Assembly (NCBI RefSeq): GCF_002776575.1
Contig: NZ_CP022548.1
Coordinates: 2,557,001-2,621,000 of the forward strand
Reading direction: 5' to 3'
DNA length: 64,000 bases
DNA from: Sphingorhabdus sp. YGSMI21
GTDB taxonomy: Bacteria; Pseudomonadota; Alphaproteobacteria; Sphingomonadales; Sphingomonadaceae
The notes beneath the pieces were generated by a model, which was not told the DNA's origin, searched no databases, and was given only the letters and a program-made list of their open reading frames with translations. Numbering within the stretch: the stretch's first letter is position 1; each line of letters starts with the position of its first letter. The position numbers and the translations under genes are program-made. Of the stretch, positions 15,403-24,907 are shown one piece after another.

Positions 15403-17346
15403 ATGGGTAAAGTTATCGGAATTGATCTGGGCACCACCAATAGCTGTGTTGCCGTTATGGACGGCGGCAAGCCGAAGGTTATCGAAAATTCGGAAGGCGC
15501 GCGGACCACACCGTCCGTCGTTGCATTCACCAAGGATGGCGAGCGCCTGATCGGCCAGCCGGCAAAGCGTCAGGCTGTCACCAATCCGGAAAGCACGATC
15601 TTTGCGGTGAAGCGCCTGATCGGCCGCCGGTTCGATGATCCGATGACGAAGAAAGACATGGAACTGGTCCCTTACGAAATCGTCAAGGGCAGCAACGGTG
15701 ACGCATGGGTGAAAGCGGGCGGCGAAGATTACAGCCCGTCGCAGATTTCTGCCTACACGCTGCAGAAGATGAAAGAGACAGCCGAAGGCTATCTCGGTGA
15801 AACGGTGACCCAGGCGGTCATTACCGTTCCGGCCTATTTCAACGACGCCCAGCGTCAGGCAACCAAGGACGCCGGCAAGATTGCGGGCCTTGAAGTGCTG
15901 CGTATCATCAACGAGCCGACCGCTGCGGCGCTGGCTTATGGCCTCGACAAGAATGACGGCAAGACCATTGCTGTGTATGACTTGGGTGGCGGTACGTTCG
16001 ATATTTCGATCCTCGAAATCGGCGACGGCGTATTTGAAGTGAAATCCACCAACGGCGACACGTTCCTCGGCGGTGAAGATTTTGATGCCAAGCTGGTCGA
16101 GTTTCTCGCCGCTGACTTCAAGAAAGCCGAAAGCATTGACCTGACCAAGGACAAGCTCGCGCTGCAGCGCCTCAAGGAAGCTGCCGAAAAAGCGAAGATC
16201 GAGCTTTCCAGCGCGCAGACGACCGAAGTCAACCTGCCGTTCATCACCGCGGACCAGAACGGACCGAAGCATCTGGTCAAGTCGATCAGCCGCTCCGATC
16301 TCGAAAAGCTGGTTGGCGATCTGGTCAAGCGCACGCTTGAACCATGCAAGAAGGCTCTGAAAGATGCCGGCGTCGAAGCCAGCGAGATCGACGATGTCGT
16401 GATGGTTGGTGGGATGACCCGCATGCCGCTGGTGCGCGAAACCGTGCAGAAATTCTTTGGCAAGGAACCCCATGTCGGCGTCAACCCGGATGAAGTTGTC
16501 GCCATGGGCGCGGCCATTCAGGCTGGCGTTCTGCAGGGCGACGTCAAAGACGTCCTTCTGCTCGACGTGACGCCTCTGTCGCTGGGTATCGAAACCCTCG
16601 GCGGTGTCTTTACCCGCATGATCGACCGCAACACGACGATCCCGACGAAAAAATCGCAGGTCTACTCGACCGCTGATGACAATCAGCAGGCCGTGACGAT
16701 CCGCGTGTTCCAGGGCGAGCGTGAAATGGCGGCGGACAACAAGATGCTCGGCCAGTTTGACCTGGTCGGCATTCCGCCAGCACCGCGCGGTGTGCCGCAG
16801 ATCGACGTGACTTTCGACATCGATGCCAACGGCATCGTCAACGTGTCTGCGAAAGACAAGGGCACGGGCAAGGAACAGCAGATCAAGATCCAGGCTTCCG
16901 GTGGTCTGAGCGATAGCGATATCGACCAGATGGTTCAGGATGCCGAGAAATTTGCGGAAGAAGACAAGAAACGGCGTGCCGAGGCGGAAGCCAAGAATAA
17001 TGCCGAAAGCCTTGTCCACACCACAGAGAAGCAGCTCGAAGAGCATGGCGACAAGATCGATGCCGATCTGAAAGGCCAGATCGAAGCTGCACTGAAGGAA
17101 ACCAAGGAAGCCATCGAAGGTGGCGATCCCGACGCGATGACGGCGAAATCCGAAGCGCTGGCACAGGTTTCCATGCAAATGGGTCAGAAAATCTATGAAG
17201 CCGAGCAGGCTGCTGGCGGTGACGCCGGTGATGCTGCTGCCGCAGATGCGGCGGCCAAGGCCGATGATGATGTGGTCGATGCCGAATTCTCGGAAGTCGA
17301 CGACTCTGACGACGACAAGAAAGATGACGCCAAGGCGGCTGAGTAA
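15403..17346 (+). CDS. dnaK: Molecular chaperone DnaK (Hsp70)
   Basis: DnaK of 647 residues. The ATPase domain starts [19 protein letters not shown] and contains [14 protein letters not shown] and [19 protein letters not shown]. The substrate-binding domain contains [20 protein letters not shown]. The C-terminal lid ends in an Ala/Asp-rich tail with [11 protein letters not shown], close to the usual EEVD-like acidic tail of bacterial DnaK. The start at 15403 has GAGGG upstream; the in-frame ATG at 15388 is less likely. With DnaJ and GrpE it folds and protects proteins in the cytoplasm. It is preceded by an RpoH promoter and followed by dnaJ. Confidence 0.97.
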   Translation: MGKVIGIDLGTTNSCVAVMDGGKPKVIENSEGARTTPSVVAFTKDGERLIGQPAKRQAVTNPESTIFAVKRLIGRRFDDPMTKKDMELVPYEIVKGSNGDAWVKAGGEDYSPSQISAYTLQKMKETAEGYLGETVTQAVITVPAYFNDAQRQATKDAGKIAGLEVLRIINEPTAAALAYGLDKNDGKTIAVYDLGGGTFDISILEIGDGVFEVKSTNGDTFLGGEDFDAKLVEFLAADFKKAESIDLTKDKLALQRLKEAAEKAKIELSSAQTTEVNLPFITADQNGPKHLVKSISRSDLEKLVGDLVKRTLEPCKKALKDAGVEASEIDDVVMVGGMTRMPLVRETVQKFFGKEPHVGVNPDEVVAMGAAIQAGVLQGDVKDVLLLDVTPLSLGIETLGGVFTRMIDRNTTIPTKKSQVYSTADDNQQAVTIRVFQGEREMAADNKMLGQFDLVGIPPAPRGVPQIDVTFDIDANGIVNVSAKDKGTGKEQQIKIQASGGLSDSDIDQMVQDAEKFAEEDKKRRAEAEAKNNAESLVHTTEKQLEEHGDKIDADLKGQIEAALKETKEAIEGGDPDAMTAKSEALAQVSMQMGQKIYEAEQAAGGDAGDAAAADAAAKADDDVVDAEFSEVDDSDDDKKDDAKAAE

Positions 17347-17376
17347 AGACCGGGACGTCGTTCCCGTGCAAGATGG

Positions 17377-17402
17377 AACCGCCGGATCTAGGTCCGGCGG
17401 TT
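17377..17402. other. Stem-loop between dnaK and dnaJ
   Basis: AACCGCCGGA pairs with TCCGGCGGTT around the loop TCTAGG, a perfect 10-bp stem in the 99-bp spacer. Without a T-tract it may be a processing or attenuation signal that keeps dnaJ below dnaK levels, as in other dnaKJ operons. Confidence 0.55.
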
Positions 17403-17445
17403 TCGGCTTGCCGGGGTGCGACGGTCCTTCCGCTTTGGGGGAAGC

Positions 17446-18606
17446 ATGAGTATGGCATCCGAAATCGATTATTATCAGCAGCTAAACGTTTCGCGTGATT
17501 GCGATGGCGCGACGCTTAAGTCATCCTATCGCAAGCTGGCGATGCAATGGCATCCCGACAAGAATCCCGGCGACGCGGCAGCGGAAGCCAAGTTCAAGTC
17601 GATCAGCGAAGCTTATGATGTTCTGAAAGATCCGCAAAAGCGGGCGGCCTATGACCGGTACGGGCATGAAGCCTTTACCAACGGCGGCGGCAATAATGCC
17701 GGCGGTGGTGGCGGCTTTGGCGGAGCGGCCTTCAACGATATCGGCGATATTTTCGAGACGATTTTCGGTGGCGGTGGCGGCGGCGGTTTCGGCGGCCAGC
17801 AACAGCAGCGCGGCCCGGCGCGCGGTGCCGACCTGCGCTATGATATGGAAATCACGCTGGAAGACGCCTATCATGGCAAGCATACCGAAATAGAGATTGA
17901 TGTCTCGGTAAGCTGCGACGAATGCGACGGTTCCGGAGCGGAGCCGGGTACCGGCGTCCAGCGGTGCGGAACCTGTCACGGTCACGGCAAGGTCCGGGCC
18001 CAGCAGGGATTTTTTGTCGTTGAACGGACCTGCGCCAGTTGCCAGGGGCGCGGCGAGGTTATCGAAAGTCCGTGTCACATCTGCTATGGCGAGGGCAGGG
18101 TCGACAAGCCGCAGACGCTTGAAGTGGATATTCCCGCCGGTGTCGATACCGGCACGCGAATCCGGCTCTCCGGCAAGGGCGAAGCGGGCGCCCGTGGCGC
18201 GCCTCCGGGTGATCTCTATATTTTCATCCATTTGATCCGGCACAATATTTTCGAGCGGGAAGGCACGACCCTTTTTACCCGCGCGCCGATCAGTTTCACG
18301 CTGGCGGCTTTGGGCGGCGAAATCACCATTCCCGGCCTGGACGGCGAAAAACATGCCATCCGGATCCCGGCCGGTATCCAGAGCGGCAAGCAGATCCACC
18401 AGCGCGGAGCCGGAATGCCGGTGCTGCGCGGGCGTGGCCATGGCGATATGGTTGTCCAGATCGAAGTCGAGACGCCGACCAGATTGTCCAAGCAACAGCG
18501 GCAGATATTGCGCGAGTTCCAGGCGACCGAAACCGGCGACGAAACGCCGAATTCAACCGGATTTTTCGGTAAATTGAAAGATGCCTGGGAAGATTTGACC
18601 GAATAG
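17446..18606 (+). CDS. dnaJ: Molecular chaperone DnaJ (Hsp40)
   Basis: DnaJ of 386 residues with full type I architecture. The J domain has the HPD motif in AMQWHPDKNPGD. A long Gly-rich region follows (about residues 80-125), then four zinc-finger repeats (CDECDGSGA, CGTCHGHGK, CASCQGRGE, CHICYGEGR) and the C-terminal substrate-binding domains (LEVDIPAGVDTGTRIRLSG). It stimulates DnaK ATPase and delivers clients. The ATG at 17446 has GGGGGAAG upstream and lies 99 bases after dnaK; both are probably read from the RpoH promoter. Confidence 0.97.
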   Translation: MSMASEIDYYQQLNVSRDCDGATLKSSYRKLAMQWHPDKNPGDAAAEAKFKSISEAYDVLKDPQKRAAYDRYGHEAFTNGGGNNAGGGGGFGGAAFNDIGDIFETIFGGGGGGGFGGQQQQRGPARGADLRYDMEITLEDAYHGKHTEIEIDVSVSCDECDGSGAEPGTGVQRCGTCHGHGKVRAQQGFFVVERTCASCQGRGEVIESPCHICYGEGRVDKPQTLEVDIPAGVDTGTRIRLSGKGEAGARGAPPGDLYIFIHLIRHNIFEREGTTLFTRAPISFTLAALGGEITIPGLDGEKHAIRIPAGIQSGKQIHQRGAGMPVLRGRGHGDMVVQIEVETPTRLSKQQRQILREFQATETGDETPNSTGFFGKLKDAWEDLTE

Positions 18607-18660
18607 CGTTGGCCAGAGGCGCGGCTCCGGGCGGCCGACCATGCGCGCGTTCAGTGAGCC

Positions 18661-18681
18661 GGCCGGGAAATCGTCCCGGCC
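18661..18681. terminator. Stem-loop downstream of dnaJ
   Basis: GGCCGGG pairs with CCCGGCC around a seven-base loop, between the convergent ends of dnaJ and the winged-helix gene at 18732. No T-tract is seen. Confidence 0.45.
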
Positions 18682-18731
18682 AGGCTTCCGCCCCCATCTT
18701 GGCGAAATGCTTCGCCCGAACGGGACGCCGC

Positions 18732-19136
18732 CTATATCGCGGGTATTGTGGAGAAAATCTTGCGGGTCTGCTCGACGATGATTCCCGCATTTTCAAATCC
18801 GCGCCGGGTAAGCGACAGATTATCGCGCGCGAGATCGAAACAATCTTCTTCTTTCAGGTCATAGGCGCAGACGATGTCGTCATTCACCAACGCTGTCAGA
18901 TAGCGCAAAACCGACGTCCGGCTCATCTCGAGCTGCTTGGCGATCGCGCTGGAATCTATGGGAAGATCGTTGATCTCGTGGCTGTATAACAACAATATTA
19001 TATCCCAGAACTTGTTGGTGAAATATTGTTCGTTGAACAAAGCGCTACGATTTTTTCTAGCCAGCACTATTGCCGCAATATCGATTTTCACGTTGTTACA
19101 ATTAGTCGGAAAAATCCGTTCGATTTCAGAAAGCAT
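18732..19136 (-). CDS. Winged helix-turn-helix (MarR-like) regulator
   Basis: This 134-residue protein has a helical N-terminus (KFWDIILLLYSHEIN) and a winged-helix core. The recognition region is IDSSAIAKQLEMSRTSVLRYLTAL, and the wing and tail follow (LSLTRRGFENAGIIVEQTR). Such small MarR-like proteins occur next to LuxR solos in sphingomonads. It is divergent from the LuxR solo at 19414, and the 277-bp spacer carries two palindromes, so cross-regulation is likely. Ligand unknown. Confidence 0.7.
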   Translation of the reverse strand: MLSEIERIFPTNCNNVKIDIAAIVLARKNRSALFNEQYFTNKFWDIILLLYSHEINDLPIDSSAIAKQLEMSRTSVLRYLTALVNDDIVCAYDLKEEDCFDLARDNLSLTRRGFENAGIIVEQTRKIFSTIPAI

Positions 19137-19204
19137 GTTTTGTGTTCTTTTTCATTAAATATGGCATTTGAATATCTTCTTACCGGTTCTTCATCATCCA
19201 CGCA

Positions 19205-19224
19205 CGTCACGTTGCTGCGTGACG
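19205..19224. promoter_or_regulatory. Dyad upstream of the LuxR solo
   Basis: CGTCACG-TTGCTG-CGTGACG is a perfect 7-bp inverted repeat, 20 bp long, in the divergent spacer between the winged-helix gene and the LuxR gene. The size suits a dimeric regulator; the binder is unknown. Confidence 0.5.
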
Positions 19225-19314
19225 CATATAAAAGGCGCCTGAAAGCCAGTAGTTCCGGGGCTTTTGCGAGATTTCCGGAGCTATGGCTTTTTTGTCCTAT
19301 GCAATCATGACGCA

Positions 19315-19328
19315 GCATTTATAAATGC
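19315..19328. promoter_or_regulatory. Palindrome GCATTTATAAATGC upstream of the LuxR solo
   Basis: A perfect 14-bp palindrome lies 86 bp before the LuxR start codon. It differs in sequence from the dyad at 19205, so two different regulators may act here. Confidence 0.45.
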
Positions 19329-19413
19329 ATGGCCGAATTGTTTTTCCGGACCCGTCGTCCGGTCTGGTGGCTATCTCTGGAAATCAATCCGGCTGGAAAT
19401 ATGTGGTAAGCCT

Positions 19414-20130
19414 ATGGTTTATAATTACAGCCCGCTCAGGGAGGGATTTTCAGTCTCCTCGCAACTGAATGAATTGTCTCATCAGTTGATGGCCAAAGGC
19501 GTGAAGGCCTTGTCCTATCACATCACTCCGCCATTTTACTCGCAGGTGTCGAAACGCGCATCCGTATATCATTTCGGTTATCCCGAAGAGATCGTCTCCA
19601 CTTATCTGGACCCGGCGTTCATGGAAACCGATCCTATTCCGGATCATGTCATGGCCATTGGTCACGCGATGACCTGGCAGCAGGCCGTCGCCGACCAGAA
19701 GCTCAATGACAAGCATCAGGGGTTTCTGGATAGAGCGAGGGAACTGGGATTCAAGGACGGCATTTCCGCGCCACTGTTCGGGCCAAACAGCAGGAATTCC
19801 TATTTCTCGATGAATTTCGGCCGGCACATGACGGTGGATGACGAGGCGATCATCGCGCCGCTGGTCGGTATCGCCCAATCCTGCCATCGGCGGATATGTG
19901 CCATCATCAACCAGAGCGGCGAGGACGAACCGCCGCTGTCCGAACGGGAAAGCCAGGTATTATACTGGATATCCCGTGGCAAATCCAATTCGGACATGGC
20001 GATCATCCTGGATATCTCGCAGGCGACGGTGGACTCCTATATCCGGCGCCTGTTCAAAAAGCTGCAGGTCAACGACCGCATATCCGCCGTGATCGTCGGA
20101 CTGAGTAATTCCCTTATCAAATTGATGTAA
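19414..20130 (+). CDS. LuxR-family regulator with autoinducer-binding domain (LuxR solo)
   Basis: The protein of 238 residues has an N-terminal autoinducer-binding domain (about 15-160) and a C-terminal LuxR HTH (LSERESQVLYWISRGKSNSD then ATVDSYIRRLFKKLQVNDR). In the ligand pocket the family Tyr, Asp-Pro and Trp are visible (TYLDPAFMETDPIPDH, MTWQQ), as is the Gly of DGISAPL. The first pocket Trp appears replaced by Ile (YPEEIVSTY). No luxI-type synthase lies in the window, so it may sense a foreign or non-AHL ligand. The start at 19414 fits the domain length. It probably controls the SnoaL/TonB/P450 group next to it. Confidence 0.85.
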   Translation: MVYNYSPLREGFSVSSQLNELSHQLMAKGVKALSYHITPPFYSQVSKRASVYHFGYPEEIVSTYLDPAFMETDPIPDHVMAIGHAMTWQQAVADQKLNDKHQGFLDRARELGFKDGISAPLFGPNSRNSYFSMNFGRHMTVDDEAIIAPLVGIAQSCHRRICAIINQSGEDEPPLSERESQVLYWISRGKSNSDMAIILDISQATVDSYIRRLFKKLQVNDRISAVIVGLSNSLIKLM

Positions 20131-20483
20131 TCTCCGGCTGCGACCGCTTGCATCCGGAAGCGGGGCTCCGGAGGCCGTCGATGCGGGAGCCACGTCCATC
20201 CGGGACGGGGGCGCCCGTGGGCTTTGCATGTTGTGAGGGAGAGTAAGCGGGTCAGGAAGGGACCAGCCAACCTGACCCGCTGAATTGATGTACACTGGCC
20301 GGCATCTTCACCGCTCTAGATTGGCCTGGGTGGGAAATGGGCCAACCGATTGGGAATATTCAGCTCAATCATCAATCTGACCTAAGAACGGCGAGAGCCA
20401 GGGAGGATTAACCCCAGGCACCAAAATTAATTGCCGGGCCGCAATCCGGAGCGGCTCTCCGTTGTCTTGCAGCCCGGTTTCCG
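20131..20483. other. 353-bp gene-free, hairpin-rich region
   Basis: No convincing gene is seen between the convergent LuxR and SnoaL-like genes. Several stems occur: a long one at 20246-20281, TTGGCC/GGCCAA near 20323-20345, and a long-range pairing of GAGAGCC (about 20393) with GGCTCTC (about 20453). The density of structure could reflect terminators or a small RNA. Confidence 0.4.
20246..20281. terminator. Strong stem-loop downstream of the LuxR solo
   Basis: AGCGGGTCAGG pairs with CCTGACCCGCT, an 11-bp perfect stem with a 14-base loop. It is a candidate terminator for the LuxR gene, though no T-tract follows. Confidence 0.5.
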
Positions 20484-20879
20484 TCAGGAGGAAAAAGCGG
20501 TTGCCGCTTCCACAGTATTCATGAAATCGCGGAACAGCAGCCATTTTTCGTCTGCCACGGTGATGACATGGACGAAGTCGGACTCGATATCCCTGCCGGT
20601 GGACCGGGCGGTCAGGCGCAAATGGCCGGTGACGACGACCTTGTCGCCCTCGCAGATAAATTCTTCCGGATCGAACTGGTGGATGTCGACGGAGGACAGC
20701 ACCGTTTCGAAAAAGCCGCGCGCCTCCCCGAGCCCGTCATAATTGCCGGCATAGGGAATGACTTCCGGGCCGTAAAATTCGATCCGGACATCGGGGTGCA
20801 GCCATTTGACGATGCTGTCGACATCGGCCGCGCCAAAGGCGGCAAAGACATTCTTGGTTACATCAATCGGGGCGATCAT
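20484..20879 (-). CDS. SnoaL-like / NTF2-fold protein
   Basis: The protein of 131 residues has an alpha+beta cone (NTF2/SnoaL) layout: VTKNVFAAFGAADVDSIVKWLHPDVRIEFYGP, then GLGEARGFFETVL, EEFICEGDKVVVTGHL and a final DEKWLLFRDFMNT. Family members include ketosteroid isomerase-like enzymes and small-molecule binding proteins. The start at 20879 was chosen over 20975 because it gives the usual N-terminus and lies 37 bp after the TonB receptor stop, suggesting an operon P450-TonB-SnoaL. A role in processing the P450 substrate is inferred. Confidence 0.75.
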   Translation of the reverse strand: MIAPIDVTKNVFAAFGAADVDSIVKWLHPDVRIEFYGPEVIPYAGNYDGLGEARGFFETVLSSVDIHQFDPEEFICEGDKVVVTGHLRLTARSTGRDIESDFVHVITVADEKWLLFRDFMNTVEAATAFSS

Positions 20880-20916
20880 AGAAATTCTCCACTGGATAAG
20901 GGGATGCCGGTGCGGC

Positions 20917-23328
20917 TCAGAAGTTGAACCGCATGTCGACGCCATAGGTGCGCGGGGCTCCAAGCGGCCCGACAAATTCCGCGCCGTAAAAGCCGCCGGT
21001 CAGGATCTGGTTGGTGAAATAGGTCTTGCCCGTCAGATTGTCTCCGAACAGCCGGATGCCCCATTTGTCGTCCGCACTGGTGAAGCCCAGGCTGGCGCGG
21101 AGCAGGCCATAGCTGTCCTGCGATGCCGCTTCGATATTGAAGACGGTGAAGTAGATCTTGCTCTGCCAGTGATATTCGGCGCGCGCGGTGACGGTGCCGC
21201 TGTCGCCCACCGGCTGCTCGATCTGGCCGGCAAGGCTGAACTTCCAGCGCGGCGCGCGCGGCAACCGCAGGCCGTCGAGATCGGTCTGCAACGAACCGGC
21301 CGGCTGCGATAGCGGGGCCGGCCGCAGGCTTTCGGTCAGCGTGCCTTCGGTAAACTGCGCATCGACATAGGTCAGCGCGCCTTCCAGCCGGAAGAAATCG
21401 GTCGGGCGGGCCACGGTCTCGACTTCGAAACCGCGCACGCGGGCCTTGCCGACATTGCGGATCAGCGGCTGGTTACCGACGCTGTCCTGCGCCTGCAAAT
21501 TGGTGTAGTCATACCAGAATGCCGAGGTATTGAGCATCAGCGCCCGGTCGAGCAATTCGGTTCGCGCGCCGATTTCATAGGACCAGATTTTTTCCGGCTC
21601 GAACGGATCGCGCTGGCTGCTGCCGATATTATAGCCGCCGCTTTTGAAGCCGCGCTGGATCGACGCATAAAGCAGCACATCGTCATTCGGCTTGAAGTCG
21701 ATACCCAGCTTGGGGGTGAAGGCGCGGAAGGTCGATGGTCCGTTCACCGGGCCGATATTGAAGCCGAACGGATCGGGTTGCAGCGTGTCCGGATCTTCCG
21801 ACACCGCGTTCGGGAACAGGGCCACATTGGGGCCGACGCGCATATCGGGGAGCATCACGAGATCGAAATTCTGCCGGCCGTTGCGCGTCTCCTCGCTATA
21901 GCGCCCGCCGAGCCGGACGGTGAGCTGGTCCGAGACATTCCATTGCGTGTCGAGATAGGCCGCCCAGGCCTTGGTGTCCTGCTCTCCGCTCAGATGCAAT
22001 TCGCAGCACAGGTCGGAATCCGGGAAAACAATGGGGAAGGTGGGAATGACCCCGGCGTTCTGCAGATCGGTCAGCCCCTGGATGAGAATGGGCTCCCAGA
22101 AATTGCCGAATATGTCATTGTCGATCACATTGGATTCTTCGAAATAATAGGCGCCCGCGATCCAGGAGAAAGGCTCGTCGACGGGCGAGCTCAGCTGCAC
22201 TTCGCCGCTCCATTGCCAGTGATCCTCTTCGCGCCCGACATAATTGACATAAGCATCCGACAAATCGAACTCGTTTTGGGAAATCGGGTTGGTGTCCCGG
22301 TAGCTGCCGATGACCTTCAGATTATAGTCGGCGATATCCCAGTCCAGCGTCGCGCCGAGACCCCAGTTTTCGACCTTGTTGAAATAGTCCGTGTCGGCAA
22401 AAATATCCCGGGATCCGGCTTCGGAGACACGGCCCGCATTTTTCATGGCGAAATAGGCCAGGGTCTGCGCGCCTTCCCGGCTGTTGTACCAGTCCGGTAT
22501 CTCGTCGCCATAGCCCGCGCTGGCGTAGAAATAGGCGTTGGCCTTGTCATTTGCGCGATAATAGTCGCCATTCAGGGTCAGGGTCGCGTCGGGGGAGAGG
22601 TCCGCCTCCACCGTCAGCCGGATCGCATAATCTTCCTTGTCCTCGACCCTTTCGGTGCTGTCGTCGGGCCGGGTGACCGTCGCATAGCCACCGCGATCTT
22701 CCCATTGAAACGCAAGACGGGCGCGGACGCTGTCGCCCAGCGGCCCGCTCAGTGCGCCGGCCAGGCGGAAGCGGTCATAATTTCCGGCCGTCAGCTGGAG
22801 ATTACCTTCCAGGACGTCGGTCGGCCGGTTGGTGACAATATTGACGGCCCCGCCGGTGGCGTTGCGACCGTAAAGCGTGCCCTGCGGTCCGCGCAGAACC
22901 TCGATACGTTCGATATCGAAAAATTGCGGGCCGATGGCGGCGGGCCGGCTGATATAGACGCCGTCGACATAGGTCGCAGTCGAACTGTCGGTACCGGCGA
23001 TGATCGACGGTGTCCCGATACCCCGGATGAAGATCGACGTATCCCCCTGATAGGTCGAAATCTGGACGCCGGGCGCGATCGCGCCGACTTGCTCAATGGA
23101 GGTGATCGACCGGTTTTCCAGTTCATCGCCCCCGAAAGCCGTAATCGACAAGGGCACATCCTGAAGCGACTGGTCGCGGCGATTGGCGGTCACGATGATG
23201 ACATCACCACCTCCGTCCCGCGCTTCATCGCTCGCATCCTGCTGGGCGTAAAGCGGCGTTGATACGGTCGTCATGGCGAGCAGGCTGGCTGTTGCGAGCA
23301 CCGCTTTCCTGTTGTTTCGAATGTTCAT
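20917..23328 (-). CDS. TonB-dependent receptor
   Basis: The receptor of 803 residues has a signal peptide (ASLLAMTTVSTPLYA), a TonB-box-like DVIIVTANRR, a plug domain (VPLSITAFGGDELENRSI, RGIGTPSI, VEVLRGPQGTLYGRNATGGA-type motif) and a 22-strand barrel ending in aromatic FNF. It belongs to the large sphingomonad group of TonB receptors that import diverse hydrophobic or aromatic compounds, not only siderophores. The start at 23328 has GGGAGG upstream. It lies between the P450 gene (58 bp upstream) and the SnoaL-like gene on the same strand. Confidence 0.92.
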   Translation of the reverse strand: MNIRNNRKAVLATASLLAMTTVSTPLYAQQDASDEARDGGGDVIIVTANRRDQSLQDVPLSITAFGGDELENRSITSIEQVGAIAPGVQISTYQGDTSIFIRGIGTPSIIAGTDSSTATYVDGVYISRPAAIGPQFFDIERIEVLRGPQGTLYGRNATGGAVNIVTNRPTDVLEGNLQLTAGNYDRFRLAGALSGPLGDSVRARLAFQWEDRGGYATVTRPDDSTERVEDKEDYAIRLTVEADLSPDATLTLNGDYYRANDKANAYFYASAGYGDEIPDWYNSREGAQTLAYFAMKNAGRVSEAGSRDIFADTDYFNKVENWGLGATLDWDIADYNLKVIGSYRDTNPISQNEFDLSDAYVNYVGREEDHWQWSGEVQLSSPVDEPFSWIAGAYYFEESNVIDNDIFGNFWEPILIQGLTDLQNAGVIPTFPIVFPDSDLCCELHLSGEQDTKAWAAYLDTQWNVSDQLTVRLGGRYSEETRNGRQNFDLVMLPDMRVGPNVALFPNAVSEDPDTLQPDPFGFNIGPVNGPSTFRAFTPKLGIDFKPNDDVLLYASIQRGFKSGGYNIGSSQRDPFEPEKIWSYEIGARTELLDRALMLNTSAFWYDYTNLQAQDSVGNQPLIRNVGKARVRGFEVETVARPTDFFRLEGALTYVDAQFTEGTLTESLRPAPLSQPAGSLQTDLDGLRLPRAPRWKFSLAGQIEQPVGDSGTVTARAEYHWQSKIYFTVFNIEAASQDSYGLLRASLGFTSADDKWGIRLFGDNLTGKTYFTNQILTGGFYGAEFVGPLGAPRTYGVDMRFNF

Positions 23329-23385
23329 ATTTTCCTCCCTCATGCGGTGTTTCTGTTCACCTTTGTTTTTGAAAATTCTGTGCCT

Positions 23386-24615
23386 CTATTCCCGTGCGCG
23401 AAATATTACCGGGTTGCTGTGCAGGCCGTGGTTGAGCAGGCTGACATCCTGCCAGACCGCTTCGCCCGCGCGTTCGACCTGGCTGTAACGTTCTCTCAGC
23501 ATCCGTGCGGTGGACTCTGCTTCCAGCTGCGCCAGTGGCGCGCCGAGACAGCGGTGGATGCCGTAGCCGAAGCTCATATGGCGATTGGCATTCTTGCGGT
23601 TCAGCCGGAACTCATAGGGCTCCGGAAAAGCCTCGGGGTCATAATTGGCGGCACCGAAAAAACAGGCGACCCAGTCGCCGCGCTTGATGTCGGCCTTGCC
23701 TATGGTGATGTCGCGGGTGGCGACCCGGAAAAGGCGCTGTGGCGGGCCGTGAAAACGCAGGGTCTCCTTGTAGATCGCGTCGAACTGGGACGCGTCCTCG
23801 ACGAAGCCCTGCCAGATCTCGTCGAAGTCGGCGAATACGGCGATCAGATTGCCGAGGTAGAAAGAGGTCGTCTCTGCCCCGGCCACAGTGGCCGTCATGC
23901 AGAAACGGACGATTTCGTCGAAGGACAGGCGGTCGCCGTCCACCTCGGTGCGAATGAAGGCGTTGAGCAGGGGGCCAGGCGTCTCCTCGCCTTTCGCAAT
24001 CCGGTCCATATGGTCCCGGACATGCTGCGCGAAAAAGGCCATGGCTTCTTCATTATAGGCCTGCCGTTCCTGCGGGCTGATGTTGGCCGACAGCATGAAG
24101 GCGGTCGCCCAGTTGCGCACATCCCGGTCCATTTCATCCGGCATACCGAACAGAAAGGCCATCACTCTGCTCGGCAGCATGGCACAATAGTCGCTCATAA
24201 CGTCCACGGGCTGATCGGTGACGAAGAAATCATCCATGCTTTTGCTGACCAGCGCGTCTACCGCCGGTGCCAGCGATTTGATGGATGCAGGCTGGAAAAC
24301 CTTGCTGGCAATCTTGCGCAACCGCGTATGTTCCGGCCGGTCGTGATTGACCAGCATCAGGGAAGGCGCGGAAGATTCCTCCTGCAAGCTGTCGCGCGAG
24401 GAAAAGCTGTCATGGTCCCAGGCAACGGCGGCGACATCATCAAAGTTCAGCACCACCCAGGATGGTTTGGGTTCGTCCACTCCTGGCATCGTGCCGGGAG
24501 GAAAATCGCGATAACCGAAGAGCGGCGATTGGTCGCGCAGCAGATCATAATATGGATAGGGATTCCGGATCACGTCCGGACGGCTCAACTGGTCGACGCC
24601 AAATGCGGTTTTCAT
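23386..24615 (-). CDS. Cytochrome P450
   Basis: The protein of 409 residues is a soluble bacterial P450. The I-helix motif is VAGAETTSFYLG, the ExxR motif is ETLR, and the heme loop is FGYGIHRCLG with the thiolate cysteine. An early NHDRPEHTRLRKIASKVFQP is typical of class I bacterial P450s that use a ferredoxin and ferredoxin reductase. No ferredoxin lies in the window, so electrons come from elsewhere. The gene leads a TonB receptor/SnoaL group and is preceded by a 37-bp dyad. The likely role is hydroxylation of the compound taken up by the TonB receptor (inference). Confidence 0.92.
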   Translation of the reverse strand: MKTAFGVDQLSRPDVIRNPYPYYDLLRDQSPLFGYRDFPPGTMPGVDEPKPSWVVLNFDDVAAVAWDHDSFSSRDSLQEESSAPSLMLVNHDRPEHTRLRKIASKVFQPASIKSLAPAVDALVSKSMDDFFVTDQPVDVMSDYCAMLPSRVMAFLFGMPDEMDRDVRNWATAFMLSANISPQERQAYNEEAMAFFAQHVRDHMDRIAKGEETPGPLLNAFIRTEVDGDRLSFDEIVRFCMTATVAGAETTSFYLGNLIAVFADFDEIWQGFVEDASQFDAIYKETLRFHGPPQRLFRVATRDITIGKADIKRGDWVACFFGAANYDPEAFPEPYEFRLNRKNANRHMSFGYGIHRCLGAPLAQLEAESTARMLRERYSQVERAGEAVWQDVSLLNHGLHSNPVIFRARE

Positions 24616-24637
24616 CTATCCTCAATCCCTGAAATTT

Positions 24638-24674
24638 ATTATGTCTATAGGACATAGTGTCCGTGAGACATAAT
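24638..24674. promoter_or_regulatory. 37-bp double dyad operator upstream of the P450 gene
   Basis: Outer arms ATTATGTCT (24638-24646) and AGACATAAT (24666-24674) and the inner palindrome GGACATAGTGTCC (24650-24662) share one centre at 24656. It starts 22 bp upstream of the P450 start codon, in the spacer with the divergent MarR gene. The symmetry strongly suggests a regulator site; the MarR or LuxR protein is the candidate. Confidence 0.65.
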
Positions 24675-24907
24675 ATGAATCGGAAAAGGATTTTGTCAAC
24701 CGGTCTCAGGATTGCGGGGTGGGTTTAAGGGTAAAATACTGATATATAACAAGGAATATCAGATTATTGCCTTGGTGTCCGGTATGTCGATCAATCGTCG
24801 GGCAGGTGCGATATTGCCAATAATGCTGGAAGATTAGACTTTGGCTGGATATTGGTTCATCCCTCTACTTGATTCGTCATCAGGAAAACCTGACGAATAT
24901 CCCAACG

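Noticed and set aside
15286..17178. Long minus-strand frame opposite dnaK
   Set aside because: It is an antisense shadow of dnaK caused by codon bias, well known for this gene.
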